NCBI GenBank assembly: GCA_028577615.1
Contig: JAJSDU010000002.1
Coordinates: 1 to 64,000, forward strand
DNA length: 64,000 bases
Source: Nitrosomonas sp.
GTDB taxonomy: Bacteria > Pseudomonadota > Gammaproteobacteria > Burkholderiales > Nitrosomonadaceae
Reading direction: 5' to 3'
Each line of letters opens with the position of its first letter. The stretch's first letter is position 1. Made by a program: the position numbers and the translations under genes. The notes beneath the pieces are model-generated. The model was not told the origin of the DNA. It did no database searches and worked only from the letters and a program-made list of their open reading frames with translations. Shown here piece after piece: positions 16,894-25,194 of the stretch.

Positions 16894-17559
16894 ATGTCCA
16901 TACTGAAAAGACTGTCAACAACCCTGATATCCCGCATTGACCGGGTTGTTACTGAAATTGAGAACCACGATGCGGTAATTCAGGCAGCGCTGAATGAAAT
17001 GAACGGCAAAATGGCCAGGGCAAAAATCGCGTTGAATCAGGCCTGCCGCGAAAGAGACAGAATAAAAGCCGAACTGGAAACACAGCACAATAATATCCAG
17101 CGCTGGCAGGAACGGGCGATCATCTGCGCAAAAACAGACGAATCAACCGGCGAATCCAAGGCACTGGAGTGCCTGCGCCGTTCGCACAAAAGCCGGGAAC
17201 GGGTCGCGGTGCTGAAAAAGTCACTGGACGAATACGCGCGCTCAATCGAAAAAATGACCGGCAATATTCAATCCAGCGCACAGCGTTTGAACGAAATGAA
17301 ACAGCGGCTGACGCTGATGCGGGCGAAACAGGCCACCAGCAAAACCGATGCTGCTGTCCATTCACCCTGCGGCGACGCGGAAAGCATCGTGGAAGATACT
17401 TTCAATCGCTGGGAAATGCACCTCAACCACGATGACATTCCACTCGACTGCGCGACTGACGATGTGGACGAACTGGAATATGAATTCATCACGCAGGAAC
17501 AGCAAAATGATCTGCACAACGAACTGACCGCACTGCTCACCCGGGAGAAACAACAATGA
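16894..17559 (+). CDS. PspA/IM30-like coiled-coil protein
   Basis: This 221-residue protein is almost entirely helical. It starts MSILKRLSTTLISRIDRVVTEIENHDAVIQAALNEM, which has the form of the PspA/Vipp1 N-terminal amphipathic helix and first coiled-coil helix, and continues with long heptad-rich segments to about residue 150. The acidic C-terminal tail is unlike classical PspA. PspA proteins form membrane-binding oligomers that respond to envelope stress. AAAGGAG lies 10 bp before the ATG. The stop overlaps the next gene's start (ATGA), so the two products probably work together. Confidence 0.75.
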   Translation: MSILKRLSTTLISRIDRVVTEIENHDAVIQAALNEMNGKMARAKIALNQACRERDRIKAELETQHNNIQRWQERAIICAKTDESTGESKALECLRRSHKSRERVAVLKKSLDEYARSIEKMTGNIQSSAQRLNEMKQRLTLMRAKQATSKTDAAVHSPCGDAESIVEDTFNRWEMHLNHDDIPLDCATDDVDELEYEFITQEQQNDLHNELTALLTREKQQ

Positions 17560-18935
17560 AAACTTCAATGAACACAACAACACACATCGCACAACACAAT
17601 GACATGCCGGATGAGAACGACACCGCGACGGAAGACAGCGCCGGCAGGTTGACCGAAAAACTGCCTGCGTTGTTGCGCATACTGGGCGCAACCGCTTTGC
17701 TATTCGCCATGTACAGTTTTCTTGTGCGCGGCTGGCAGGAAGGCAGCGATCTGTTCCGCTATCTGCTGTTGCTGGGGCATACCGGCATGCTCATGGCGAT
17801 TGGCCTGGTCAGCGGCCATTATCTGAAGGAAAGCAAAGGCGCGCGATTGCTGCTCGTACTGGCGCTGGCGTCGGTGCCGGTCAACTTCGCCATCCTCGGT
17901 TCATTGATCTATTCCCAGACAACCGCAATAGCCACGGCACATTCCAGCGATTTTCCGGACTACGTCTCATGGACGGTGGACAACCTGAACACGGCGCTGC
18001 TCACCAGCGCAGGGGCGCTTGTGGTGCTGATACCGGTCGTCTTTCTTGGCTTCACCGTGCTGATGCGGCAAATGGCGATTAAACTGTCCATCTTGTTTCT
18101 GTTCAGCAATGCCGCGATGCTGCTGCCGTTGCGCGATCCGCAAACCATTGGCCTGATCGTGCTGGCATTGACGATTGCCGTATCGATGGCAACACGCGCG
18201 TTCGCCGACAAACAGATCGCGGCAAAAACATCCGAAGGCGTCATCGCGCTGGGCCTGCAATTGCTGCCGCTATCGGTACTTGCGATACGCAACCTGTGGC
18301 TCTATACCCCCGACGACTTTTTATTCGCGATGCTCTGCGTCTGCGTCTTTCTGATGTTGCGGCAGGCTTCGCTCTGCCTGGAAGCCACCGCAACAGCGCG
18401 CATCATCCTCGACAGGATTGCGCTGATTCCCGCGCTGCTGATTGTTCTGCCGCTCAGCTCCACACTGGCCGCGCTGACCGATTCGGCGTTTCTGCCCGCA
18501 TCACTGGTTTTGCCGGTCAGTCTGGCGATTTCGGCAGCCATGGTGTATGACCTGTCACGCCGCAGCCAGGGCTATGCCGGTGCTTTCCGGCTCATCGCCA
18601 TCTGGGAGATTCTGCTGGGCATGACGCTCAATCTGGCGCTTTATGACGGATTACTGGCTACACTATCCTGTATTGTCACCGGCGCCTGCCTGCTGATGCA
18701 CGGTTACCAAGCCCGCCAGCGCGGCGTTTTCCTCGCCGGCGCGGCGCTCATGCTCATCGGCATGCTGCAACAATTGTTCGAACTGATCTACCGCTTTGAT
18801 CTGGCCAGCTGGATCAGCTTCGCCATTCTCGGCATCATCGCCATCGTCGCCGGTTCGGTGCTGGAATCACCAGGTTTGCGGATCAGGCAACGATTAAGCG
18901 GATGGCAAACTGCATTCCGCCGCTGGGAGCAGTAA
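17556..18935 (+). CDS. Polytopic membrane protein of unknown function
   Basis: This 459-residue protein has an acidic, probably cytoplasmic N-terminal stretch of about 35 residues, then roughly twelve hydrophobic segments (for example ILGATALLFAMYSFLV, FAILGIIAIVAGSVL) and a short basic tail. No transport motif was recognised. The start overlaps the stop of the PspA-like gene, suggesting a membrane partner for it. Confidence 0.7.
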   Translation: MKTSMNTTTHIAQHNDMPDENDTATEDSAGRLTEKLPALLRILGATALLFAMYSFLVRGWQEGSDLFRYLLLLGHTGMLMAIGLVSGHYLKESKGARLLLVLALASVPVNFAILGSLIYSQTTAIATAHSSDFPDYVSWTVDNLNTALLTSAGALVVLIPVVFLGFTVLMRQMAIKLSILFLFSNAAMLLPLRDPQTIGLIVLALTIAVSMATRAFADKQIAAKTSEGVIALGLQLLPLSVLAIRNLWLYTPDDFLFAMLCVCVFLMLRQASLCLEATATARIILDRIALIPALLIVLPLSSTLAALTDSAFLPASLVLPVSLAISAAMVYDLSRRSQGYAGAFRLIAIWEILLGMTLNLALYDGLLATLSCIVTGACLLMHGYQARQRGVFLAGAALMLIGMLQQLFELIYRFDLASWISFAILGIIAIVAGSVLESPGLRIRQRLSGWQTAFRRWEQ

Positions 18936-18979
18936 TACCAGGGTCTGCACGGCGGCATCGCAACGTCCTGCACAATCCT

Positions 18980-19007
18980 GTACCGTGGTACATGTGTACC
19001 ACGGTAC
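18980..19007. promoter_or_regulatory. 28-bp perfect inverted repeat upstream of the Flp pilin
   Basis: Arms GTACCGTGGTAC (18980-18991) and GTACCACGGTAC (18996-19007) are exact reverse complements separated by ATGT, and each arm is itself almost a palindrome. There is no T run, so it is unlikely to be a simple terminator. It lies 45 bp after the membrane-protein stop and 191 bp before the pilin ATG, in a 263-bp gap, where an operator for a dimeric or tetrameric regulator of the pilin could sit. Confidence 0.5.
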
Positions 19008-19198
19008 GATTACGGCGCATCGACAATCCCCCTAGAATGCGTTCCATGGTTACAGCACACGGTAATCCGCTTCATCAGGAAACACGATAAATCGTCATGA
19101 AGCTATAAAGTACCCGCAATCGTAGCCGTATTCAAGAAGGCTTGTTTACAACAGTAAAAACAGGTGTTTTTTATTCACTTCAACAAGAGGACAGTAAA

Positions 19199-19381
19199 AT
19201 GAAAAAATTGACATTAGCCGTTAAAAATTTCTGGAATGATGAAAAAGGCGTTACTGCGATTGAGTATGGTTTGATCGCTGCTTTGATTGCAGTAACTATC
19301 GTTATATCGGTTACAAGTGTTGGTACAGCCCTTAACGCTGTTTTCGTTGATATAGCAGCAAAACTAACAGCCGCACTCTAA
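19199..19381 (+). CDS. flp: Flp family type IVb pilin
   Basis: This 60-residue prepilin is the structural subunit of the Tad pilus. The leader ends DEKG (G17) and is followed by VTAIEYGLIAALIAV, so the required Glu at +5 (E22) and Tyr at +6 are present, with a hydrophobic helix. The ATG at 19199 is preferred to an in-frame one at 19142 because the leader then has normal length. A GAGGACAG ribosome site lies upstream and a terminator directly downstream, so the pilin can be made in excess of the assembly proteins. Confidence 0.94.
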   Translation: MKKLTLAVKNFWNDEKGVTAIEYGLIAALIAVTIVISVTSVGTALNAVFVDIAAKLTAAL

Positions 19382-19398
19382 AAAATTAGCCCGCGTAG

Positions 19399-19430
19399 GC
19401 CCGATTAGCTTCGCATAATCGGGCTTGTTT
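19399..19430 (+). terminator. Terminator of the Flp pilin gene
   Basis: The stem GCCCGATTA / TAATCGGGC (19399-19407, 19416-19424) is followed by TTGTTT, 17 bp after the pilin stop. The same 9-bp stem occurs after the AAA+ gene at 22415-22440. Confidence 0.85.
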
Positions 19431-19533
19431 ATTGAAAGTCGGGGGTTGTTTAACGCCGGATCACGTTTTGCTCATCCGACCTGTCTGACCTACCCTGACT
19501 GCAAGCGATCGAAATTACATCGGGATCACCAAA

Positions 19534-19571
19534 AAACCGGGCCGGTCGCGCATCACCGGCCCGGTTTGTTT
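19534..19571 (+). terminator. Strong hairpin before the prepilin peptidase gene
   Basis: A perfect 13-bp stem AAACCGGGCCGGT / ACCGGCCCGGTTT (19534-19546, 19555-19567) is followed by GTTTT. No gene ends just before it, so it is either a second stop for pilin transcripts or an attenuator in the leader of the prepilin peptidase gene, whose ATG is 43 bp further on. Confidence 0.7.
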
Positions 19572-19613
19572 TAAAAACTGCTTTTCGTTTCAACCACCGG
19601 CAGGAAGAAACCC

Positions 19614-20225
19614 ATGGATACGCAACACCTATTGACATCCGCCTTATTGCTGTTGCTGCTGATGGCGGCATGGCAGGATATCCGGCATTACCGGATCAAA
19701 AACACTTTGGTCATCACCGGCGCGCTGGTTGCCGTTATTGCGCACACCGCGCTGCCTGCCGGGCTTGGACTTCATGCGGCGCTGCTCGGCTGGCTCACCG
19801 GGCTTGCGCTGCTGCTGCCGCTCTATCTGCTGCGCGTAATGGGCGCGGGCGATATCAAACTGATGGCAATGACCGGCGCTTTTCTCGGGCCGCAAGCGGC
19901 CGTGATCGCCGGTCTGTATGTTTTGATCACCGGCGGCGTATTGTCAATAATCGTCGCGCTCTGGCGCGGCCAGCTCACCGGGTTGTCTGAATTGTTTGCA
20001 CGCGTGCCTGGCCTGCTTTATGAATCAGTTGCACAAAGGCAAAGGCACGCACCGAAACAAAGCGCCAGCAACGCTGGCGGCATGAGCGCACCGGAAATAG
20101 CGCCGGACAGCGCTCCAATCAATCCACGCCTGAACGACGCCTTCGCCAGAATGCCGTATGGCGCGGCGATTGCGATTGGCACGCTCGTTTTTCTGGCGGT
20201 TGATACCAAGTTTCTGATTCTCTAA
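19614..20225 (+). CDS. tadV: Prepilin peptidase of the Tad system (A24 family)
   Basis: This 203-residue membrane protease trims the Flp pilin and pseudopilins after the leader Gly. The two catalytic aspartates are D22 in WQDIRHYRI and D80 in MGAGDIKL (the GxGD motif). It lacks the N-terminal methyltransferase domain, as in TadV/CpaA. About six membrane segments are seen, with a long hydrophilic loop (residues about 135-180) before the last one. The product name CpaA is equally used. Confidence 0.9.
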   Translation: MDTQHLLTSALLLLLLMAAWQDIRHYRIKNTLVITGALVAVIAHTALPAGLGLHAALLGWLTGLALLLPLYLLRVMGAGDIKLMAMTGAFLGPQAAVIAGLYVLITGGVLSIIVALWRGQLTGLSELFARVPGLLYESVAQRQRHAPKQSASNAGGMSAPEIAPDSAPINPRLNDAFARMPYGAAIAIGTLVFLAVDTKFLIL

Positions 20226-20281
20226 GCAAGATTACACCCAATACAAGACCCACGTTTGCGCGCATCATTCCTGGAGACAAA

Positions 20282-20902
20282 ATGACTGACTTACAACAAA
20301 TCGTACAATCCAAACGGTTCAATATCTATAGCGGGCTCCTGCTGGCGGGTCTGTTTGGTACTTTTGCCTTTGCGCATTTGATCAAATTTCTGGATACGCA
20401 TGAATGGTCGTTATTACTGGTTGTCATCTCAGAAACGCTGACCACTTTATTTTTTATTTTCCGGAGCAATCCAAAAACAGTTTCCATGCATTCATTTGAC
20501 TGGATCGTGGCGATTATCGGATCATTTGCGCCATTGTTTCTCAGGCCCGCCGATTACGGCGTGCTCCCGCAGGCGCAATTATTAATCGCTATCGGCATGG
20601 TGCTGCAGATTGCGGGAATGATTTCACTGAATCGAAGCTTTGCGATTGTTGCCGCAAAACGTGAAATCAAAACAGAATGGATGTACCGCATCATCCGCCA
20701 CCCGCTTTATGCAAGCTATTTCCTCATTTTTGGCGGTTCTGTCCTCGTACACACCACAGGACTCAATATCGCAATCTATTGCATCACAATGACTTTTCTC
20801 TGCCTGCGGATTTTCCGGGAAGAAAAACATCTTTCACAGGACCCTGTTTATCAGAGATACATGTGCGATGTTCGTTATCGTGTCATTCCCTATGTTTTTT
20901 AA
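20282..20902 (+). CDS. Isoprenylcysteine methyltransferase-like membrane protein
   Basis: This 206-residue protein has about five membrane segments and a C-terminal ICMT/PEMT-type motif: WMYRIIRHPLYASYFLIFGG, then LRIFREEKHLSQDPVYQRYMCDVRYRVIPYVF. The RHPxY and EExxL stretches bind S-adenosylmethionine in this superfamily. The bacterial substrate is unknown. It lies between the prepilin peptidase and an AAA+ gene, an unusual place, but nothing shows a role in pilus assembly. Confidence 0.75.
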   Translation: MTDLQQIVQSKRFNIYSGLLLAGLFGTFAFAHLIKFLDTHEWSLLLVVISETLTTLFFIFRSNPKTVSMHSFDWIVAIIGSFAPLFLRPADYGVLPQAQLLIAIGMVLQIAGMISLNRSFAIVAAKREIKTEWMYRIIRHPLYASYFLIFGGSVLVHTTGLNIAIYCITMTFLCLRIFREEKHLSQDPVYQRYMCDVRYRVIPYVF

Positions 20903-20959
20903 TTTACCGCTATTCACTCAAATAAAAACTTTGCAGAACGCTGACTAGAGGACAAAATC

Positions 20960-22396
20960 ATGGCTAATCCGATTGGTGAGTTATTGGTGAGAGAAGGCTT
21001 TATTTCCAGCGCCCAGCTCATGGAAGCAAAGGCGATTCAAAAAAATACCGGATCGAAACTTGAGGAAAACCTGATTACGTTGGGATTTCTCGAAGCGGAA
21101 CAATTAAATCAATTTCTGCATCCTGTTCCACCGGTTCCGCTGAAGCTAAAAAGCACGGGATTAAGCGAATCATTTGTGACCAATCTGCTGCTCAAGGCGG
21201 CCTACCACGAAGCCGGTTCCTTTACGTTGAACGGCATGGCAAAAACGCTTTGCCTGCCATTCAGCGTCATTGACGAACTGATCGAATTATTGAAAGGCGA
21301 TCATCTGATTACCATCCGCTCCGCCAGCGGTTACGGTCGTGAAACGCAGATTTTTGAACTGACGCAGCGCGGACGCGAGCGGGCGGAAGCCGCGTTTCAG
21401 ATCAGCCTCTACGTCGGCGCGGCGCCGGTGCCGCTGCAGGATTATACACGCATCCTCGCGCAGCAATACGTGCAGCAGATTGAAATCGACCAGGACTGGA
21501 TTGGCAATGCCTTGAAGCATATGGTGGTCAACCGCGATATACAGAACCGCTTGGGGCCTGCGTTCAGTTCCGGACGCGCGATTTTTCTGTATGGCCCGCC
21601 CGGAACGGGGAAATCCAGTTTTGCCGAGGCGCTCGGGCGCGCGTTGCCTGGCAATATTTATATTCCGCACGCCGTCGAGGCAGGCGGACAGATTATCCGG
21701 CTCTACGATCCGGCAGTGCATTTCAGTGTTGAAGAAAGCGCAAATGAAACACGGCAACTGGATATCACCGCAAACATTCTGCACGATCCCCGCTGGAAAA
21801 AATGCCGCCGCCCGGTCATCATGGTGGGCGGGGAATTCACCCTGGATATGCTGGATTTACGGTTTGATTTCAATCATAAGTTTTATGAAGCGCCGATCCA
21901 GATGAAAGCAGCCAACGGCGTATTTATTCTGGATGACTTTGGCCGCCAGAAGGTATCACCCAAGGAAATGTTGAATCGCTGGATCGTGCCGCTTGAACGC
22001 GGAACGGATTTCCTGTCGCTCCATACCGGCATGAAATTTGAAATCCCGTTCGATCAAATCAGCGTTTTCTGCACCAACCTGCGCCCGGCTGACTTGCTGG
22101 ACGAAGCATTTCTACGGCGGATACGGCATAAAGTCAAGGTACCCTACCTGACCGAGGCCGAATTCAAGGAAGTTTTCCGCCGTATCTGTGCGCGCGAAAA
22201 CATCACCTTTAATGACGCCGCCATTGAGTATCTGCTGGAAAATCACTACCGCGCAAAAGAACGCAACCTGACGGGCAGCCACTGCCGCGACCTGATAGAC
22301 CAGATTAATGATTTATCACGCTACCACAAGCGCCAGCCCGTGCTGACGCAAGAAACGATAGACGCCGCGGCGACGAATTATTTCGTTGAAGTTTGA
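20960..22396 (+). CDS. AAA+ ATPase with MshEN-like N-terminal domain
   Basis: The 478-residue protein starts with a two-helix module (IGELLVREGFISSAQLMEAKAIQKNTGSKLEENLITLGFLEAEQLNQFL, residues 4-53) like the MshEN/GspE-N domain of pilus ATPases. A winged-helix-like segment follows (about 85-145). The AAA+ domain has Walker A GPPGTGKS (212-219), Walker B VFILDDFGR (about 325-333) and an arginine-finger region LDEAFLRRIRHKVKVPYL. MshEN domains often bind cyclic-di-GMP. The ATPase is not of the secretion type, so it is more likely a remodelling or regulatory factor. Its position beside the Tad genes suggests but does not prove a link. Confidence 0.75.
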   Translation: MANPIGELLVREGFISSAQLMEAKAIQKNTGSKLEENLITLGFLEAEQLNQFLHPVPPVPLKLKSTGLSESFVTNLLLKAAYHEAGSFTLNGMAKTLCLPFSVIDELIELLKGDHLITIRSASGYGRETQIFELTQRGRERAEAAFQISLYVGAAPVPLQDYTRILAQQYVQQIEIDQDWIGNALKHMVVNRDIQNRLGPAFSSGRAIFLYGPPGTGKSSFAEALGRALPGNIYIPHAVEAGGQIIRLYDPAVHFSVEESANETRQLDITANILHDPRWKKCRRPVIMVGGEFTLDMLDLRFDFNHKFYEAPIQMKAANGVFILDDFGRQKVSPKEMLNRWIVPLERGTDFLSLHTGMKFEIPFDQISVFCTNLRPADLLDEAFLRRIRHKVKVPYLTEAEFKEVFRRICARENITFNDAAIEYLLENHYRAKERNLTGSHCRDLIDQINDLSRYHKRQPVLTQETIDAAATNYFVEV

Positions 22397-22414
22397 AGCG
22401 CGCACCAGTCAAAA

Positions 22415-22440
22415 GCCCGATTAGCCTGGCGTAATCGGGC
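22415..22440. terminator. Hairpin between convergent AAA+ and TPR genes
   Basis: GCCCGATTA / TAATCGGGC (22415-22423, 22432-22440) is the same stem as the pilin terminator but without a T run on the plus strand. On the minus strand it is followed by CTTTTGACTGG, so it could end transcripts of the minus-strand TPR gene as well as the plus-strand AAA+ gene. Confidence 0.5.
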
Positions 22441-22475
22441 GCCTGCGCGGATTATTCTTTCGACAAGGGGAATAA

Positions 22476-22493
22476 AGGATAGGATAGGATAGG
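22476..22493. repeat. Short tandem repeat AGGAT
   Basis: Three copies of AGGAT plus a partial copy lie between the AAA+ stop and the TPR gene stop. No function is apparent. Confidence 0.6.
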
Positions 22494-22524
22494 CTGAGCC
22501 AGAGGCCTGCATGGCTAACGGGGT

Positions 22525-23616
22525 TTAGTCGCTGGCGCGGCTGATCAACTGGCCACGCTGATCAGTCTGGACAGACTGTCCAGACTGACTATAACGCGGC
22601 TGACTTTCCCGATTATCTTCCCGCTCAAAGTGAGCCGATATGTGAGACATATCCTTGCCAAGCAGCACTTTCACCTGGATATCGCCGCGCAGGTCGTCGC
22701 GCTCTATCACGCTGACCGGTTCGGGCAATATCTGATTGAGCGTGTTGGCGTACTGAAGGCTGCCCGGCCGGTAATGAATTTCTGTTGACCTCTGTTGAAA
22801 TGTTTCATGATTGGTCAGCCTGATGCTACCGGCGCCAAACTGCTCCAGATACGCCGATACTTTTCTGGCCATGCCGGTTATGCCATTACCATTGGAAATC
22901 TCTATGCCATGTTTTAACAATTGCTTTCCCGGGACAGGTTCATGCCGCTTTTCCACCGGTCTGGTTTTTGCCGGCGGCTTTGCGGCGGAAACGGACGGAT
23001 TATCGAGCGCCTGATAGGCATAGACATTGGGGGCGATTTCCAGCAATGCCGACCGGGGAGATTGTTGCACGGTTTTCGCTGCCGTCTGGTCCAGAATCTG
23101 GTCTTTTGCGTCTTCATGCAAACCCAGTTTTTCAAACACGACGGTTAAATTTTTTCTGGCCTGGTCATTATTGCGGTCCAGTTGCACTGCACGGCTGAAA
23201 TGGGTCATTGCCTCGTTCTCCTGGCTCTGCAACAGCAAGGCATAACCCAGATTATTATGCAGATAAGACTCCGCCGGCGCCAATTCCAGCGCAGCGGAGA
23301 AATGCTGGAGAGCGGATTCAAAATCGCCTTGTTTTGAATAGATGACGCCCAAGCCATTATGCGCTTCCACATAATCCGGTTTCAGCGCCAGCGCTTTCCG
23401 GTAAGCTTTGATCGCTTCGATATAGTTTGCCTTGCCTTGATAATAGCGACCCAGCAGATACATGATCCTTGGCTTGCTGGTAGCATGACTGATACGCTCA
23501 ACCGGTTTGATCTCAAGTTCCGCCAATGAAATTTCCTTGGCCTGAAAAGCCATCGCGCAGCCGCCCAGACTCAAGGCGCAGCCGATCATCCAGGTGATTC
23601 TTTTAACTTTCAGCAT
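22525..23616 (-). CDS. TPR lipoprotein with LytR_C domain (TadD-like)
   Basis: This 363-residue protein has a lipobox (LSLGGC) and at least three consecutive TPR units from about residue 55 to 160 (YYQGKANYIEAIKAYRKALALKPDY and repeats). A Pro-rich linker and a C-terminal LytR_C-type domain (HGIEISNGNGITGMARKVSAYL to VKVLLGKD) follow. It resembles TadD, a periplasmic or outer-membrane lipoprotein needed for pilus assembly. It starts at the ATG at 23616, 23 bp after the other TPR gene. The C-terminal 40 residues are low-complexity and contain a perfect DNA palindrome (22563-22587). Confidence 0.8.
   Translation of the reverse strand: MLKVKRITWMIGCALSLGGCAMAFQAKEISLAELEIKPVERISHATSKPRIMYLLGRYYQGKANYIEAIKAYRKALALKPDYVEAHNGLGVIYSKQGDFESALQHFSAALELAPAESYLHNNLGYALLLQSQENEAMTHFSRAVQLDRNNDQARKNLTVVFEKLGLHEDAKDQILDQTAAKTVQQSPRSALLEIAPNVYAYQALDNPSVSAAKPPAKTRPVEKRHEPVPGKQLLKHGIEISNGNGITGMARKVSAYLEQFGAGSIRLTNHETFQQRSTEIHYRPGSLQYANTLNQILPEPVSVIERDDLRGDIQVKVLLGKDMSHISAHFEREDNRESQPRYSQSGQSVQTDQRGQLISRASD
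22563..22587. repeat. 25-nt perfect palindrome within the TPR gene
   Basis: CAGTCTGGACAG and CTGTCCAGACTG flank a single A. It encodes the Ser/Gln-rich QSGQSVQTD part of the TPR protein tail, so it may have arisen by local duplication and inversion. It could form a hairpin in mRNA near the 3' end of the Tad operon. Confidence 0.6.
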
Positions 23617-23639
23617 GGTTGCGGATATCCTGTAATAAT

Positions 23640-24176
23640 TTATTGTGCATCCTGCCATTGCCCGCAAGGCCGGTCTTCAGCACAACCCAGCTTCCTGTAG
23701 GCTGTTGTCAGATTGATGCGCCCGCCCGCATTGTCCGGATCGAGATCGATTGCCTGCTGAAATGCGCGCACCGCTTCGTTAAAACGGGATTGCCTCAAAT
23801 AGATATACCCCAGATTATTGTGCAGATACGAAGCCATCGGCGCCAATTGCACAGCCCTGGTCATCAGTTCAATGGCCAGCGCATGCTCGCCGATCATGGC
23901 GTATACGATGCCCAGGCCATTATAGGCATCGACATATTCCGCATCCACCGACAATGCCTTGTTATAGGCATCAATCGCTTCGGCAAAGCGTTCATTTTGC
24001 TGAAAATTCTTGCCTTCACTGTAATATCTGTACGCATCGCCTGCCTCACCGGAGCGGGTTTCGGCTCCGGCTGTATTCACCAGCACTGTTTTCGATTTAT
24101 CGGGAAATGTCGCGGCGCAACCGCCGAGCATGGCAACACCAAGAATAAGCCAACCGAATGTTTTTAATTTGAGCAT
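23640..24176 (-). CDS. tadD: TPR lipoprotein TadD
   Basis: This 178-residue protein has a lipobox (MLGGC) and TPR repeats from about residue 45 (AYRYYSEGKNFQQNERFAEAIDAYNKALSVDAEY and two further units). It is homologous to the first half of the next gene, so the two may have arisen by duplication, with the LytR_C domain gained or lost. TadD-type lipoproteins act as assembly factors for the Tad secretin. It lies 16 bp after tadC. Confidence 0.82.
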   Translation of the reverse strand: MLKLKTFGWLILGVAMLGGCAATFPDKSKTVLVNTAGAETRSGEAGDAYRYYSEGKNFQQNERFAEAIDAYNKALSVDAEYVDAYNGLGIVYAMIGEHALAIELMTRAVQLAPMASYLHNNLGYIYLRQSRFNEAVRAFQQAIDLDPDNAGGRINLTTAYRKLGCAEDRPCGQWQDAQ

Positions 24177-24192
24177 GTTTTGAAATCCTTTT

Positions 24193-25134
24193 TTACTGAC
24201 CCGCCATGGTGGGTAACAAAATACGGTAAACCTGGATCATCGCCGGACCCATCAAAACCAGCAACAACGATGGAAATATAAAGAATATAAGTGGAAACAG
24301 CAGCTTGAGCGCGATTTTCGCGGCGGCTTCTTCCGCTTTCAATCGTCTTTTGGTGCGCAGCATATCGGAATGCACACGCAGAGAAGCCGCAATACTGGTG
24401 CCAAAACGATCGGCCTGAATCAGCATGGCGACAAGGCCTTCAATTTCTTCGACGCCTGTTCGCAGCGCAAGATTCTGCAGCGCCTGCTCCCTGCTCCGCC
24501 CGGCGCGTATTTCAAGATTCACCAGATGCAGTTCTTCCGCCAACACGGGGCTTTTCACATACATTTCTTCGCCTACCTTATTCATTGCGGCATCCAGACC
24601 CAGTCCAGCCTCGACACACACCGTCATTAAATCGATCGCATCCGGGAAATTCTCAAACAGATCTCTTTGCCGTACGAAAATCTTGCGCGACAGGATTCCA
24701 TTCGGCAGATAATAACCGACGGAAGCCAACAGCAAAAAGAAGAAAAGCATGTTGTTTGTGCCTATTTCCAGCCGGCTTATACCGATATAAAGAAAGAACA
24801 GCACCGGAAAGGCAATCGCCAATACTGTTTTGGTTGCAAAGTAAAATACCGGCGCTGATTTCACGCGGTAGCCCGCGTGCATAAAACGCAGCCGCAATGG
24901 CGAATTCTCCCAGCCTTCCGATGGCAGCGCGAGTGATGCAAACGGCCCCGCGAGTCTGATCAGGTTCTGTTCCCAAGGGTCCTCGGTCTGCTGGCCGGGC
25001 CGGGTATTTTCCGATGCGATCTGTTCCAGCCTGGTCTGCGCGGGACGCGGCATGAATAAACGCATCAGCGTGTACGCAACCCCGCTCACCAGTATAAAAA
25101 TAATGGCCAGATAAGTGATTTGCACTGTCGTCAT
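24193..25134 (-). CDS. tadC: Tad inner-membrane platform protein TadC
   Basis: This 313-residue protein has a GspF-type T2SS_F domain in the second half (DAIDLMTVCVEAGLGLDAAMNKVGEEM...LIQADRFGTSIAASLRVHSDMLRTKRRLKAEE) and membrane segments near the N-terminus, at about 90-145 and at the C-terminus (LLFPLIFFIFPSLLLVLMG). It pairs with TadB to form the platform that couples the TadA motor to pilin insertion. It is 60 bp downstream of tadB. Confidence 0.92.
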   Translation of the reverse strand: MTTVQITYLAIIFILVSGVAYTLMRLFMPRPAQTRLEQIASENTRPGQQTEDPWEQNLIRLAGPFASLALPSEGWENSPLRLRFMHAGYRVKSAPVFYFATKTVLAIAFPVLFFLYIGISRLEIGTNNMLFFFLLLASVGYYLPNGILSRKIFVRQRDLFENFPDAIDLMTVCVEAGLGLDAAMNKVGEEMYVKSPVLAEELHLVNLEIRAGRSREQALQNLALRTGVEEIEGLVAMLIQADRFGTSIAASLRVHSDMLRTKRRLKAEEAAAKIALKLLFPLIFFIFPSLLLVLMGPAMIQVYRILLPTMAGQ

Positions 25135-25194
25135 AATGAGCTTGCTCCGGTATTACAATGGCCTCACAGGTCGCTGAGAAGCGATCTCGATCTG

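Noticed and set aside
22476..22493. AGGAT tandem repeat as a phase-variation tract
   Set aside because: It lies between gene ends, not in a coding start or promoter, and has only three full copies.
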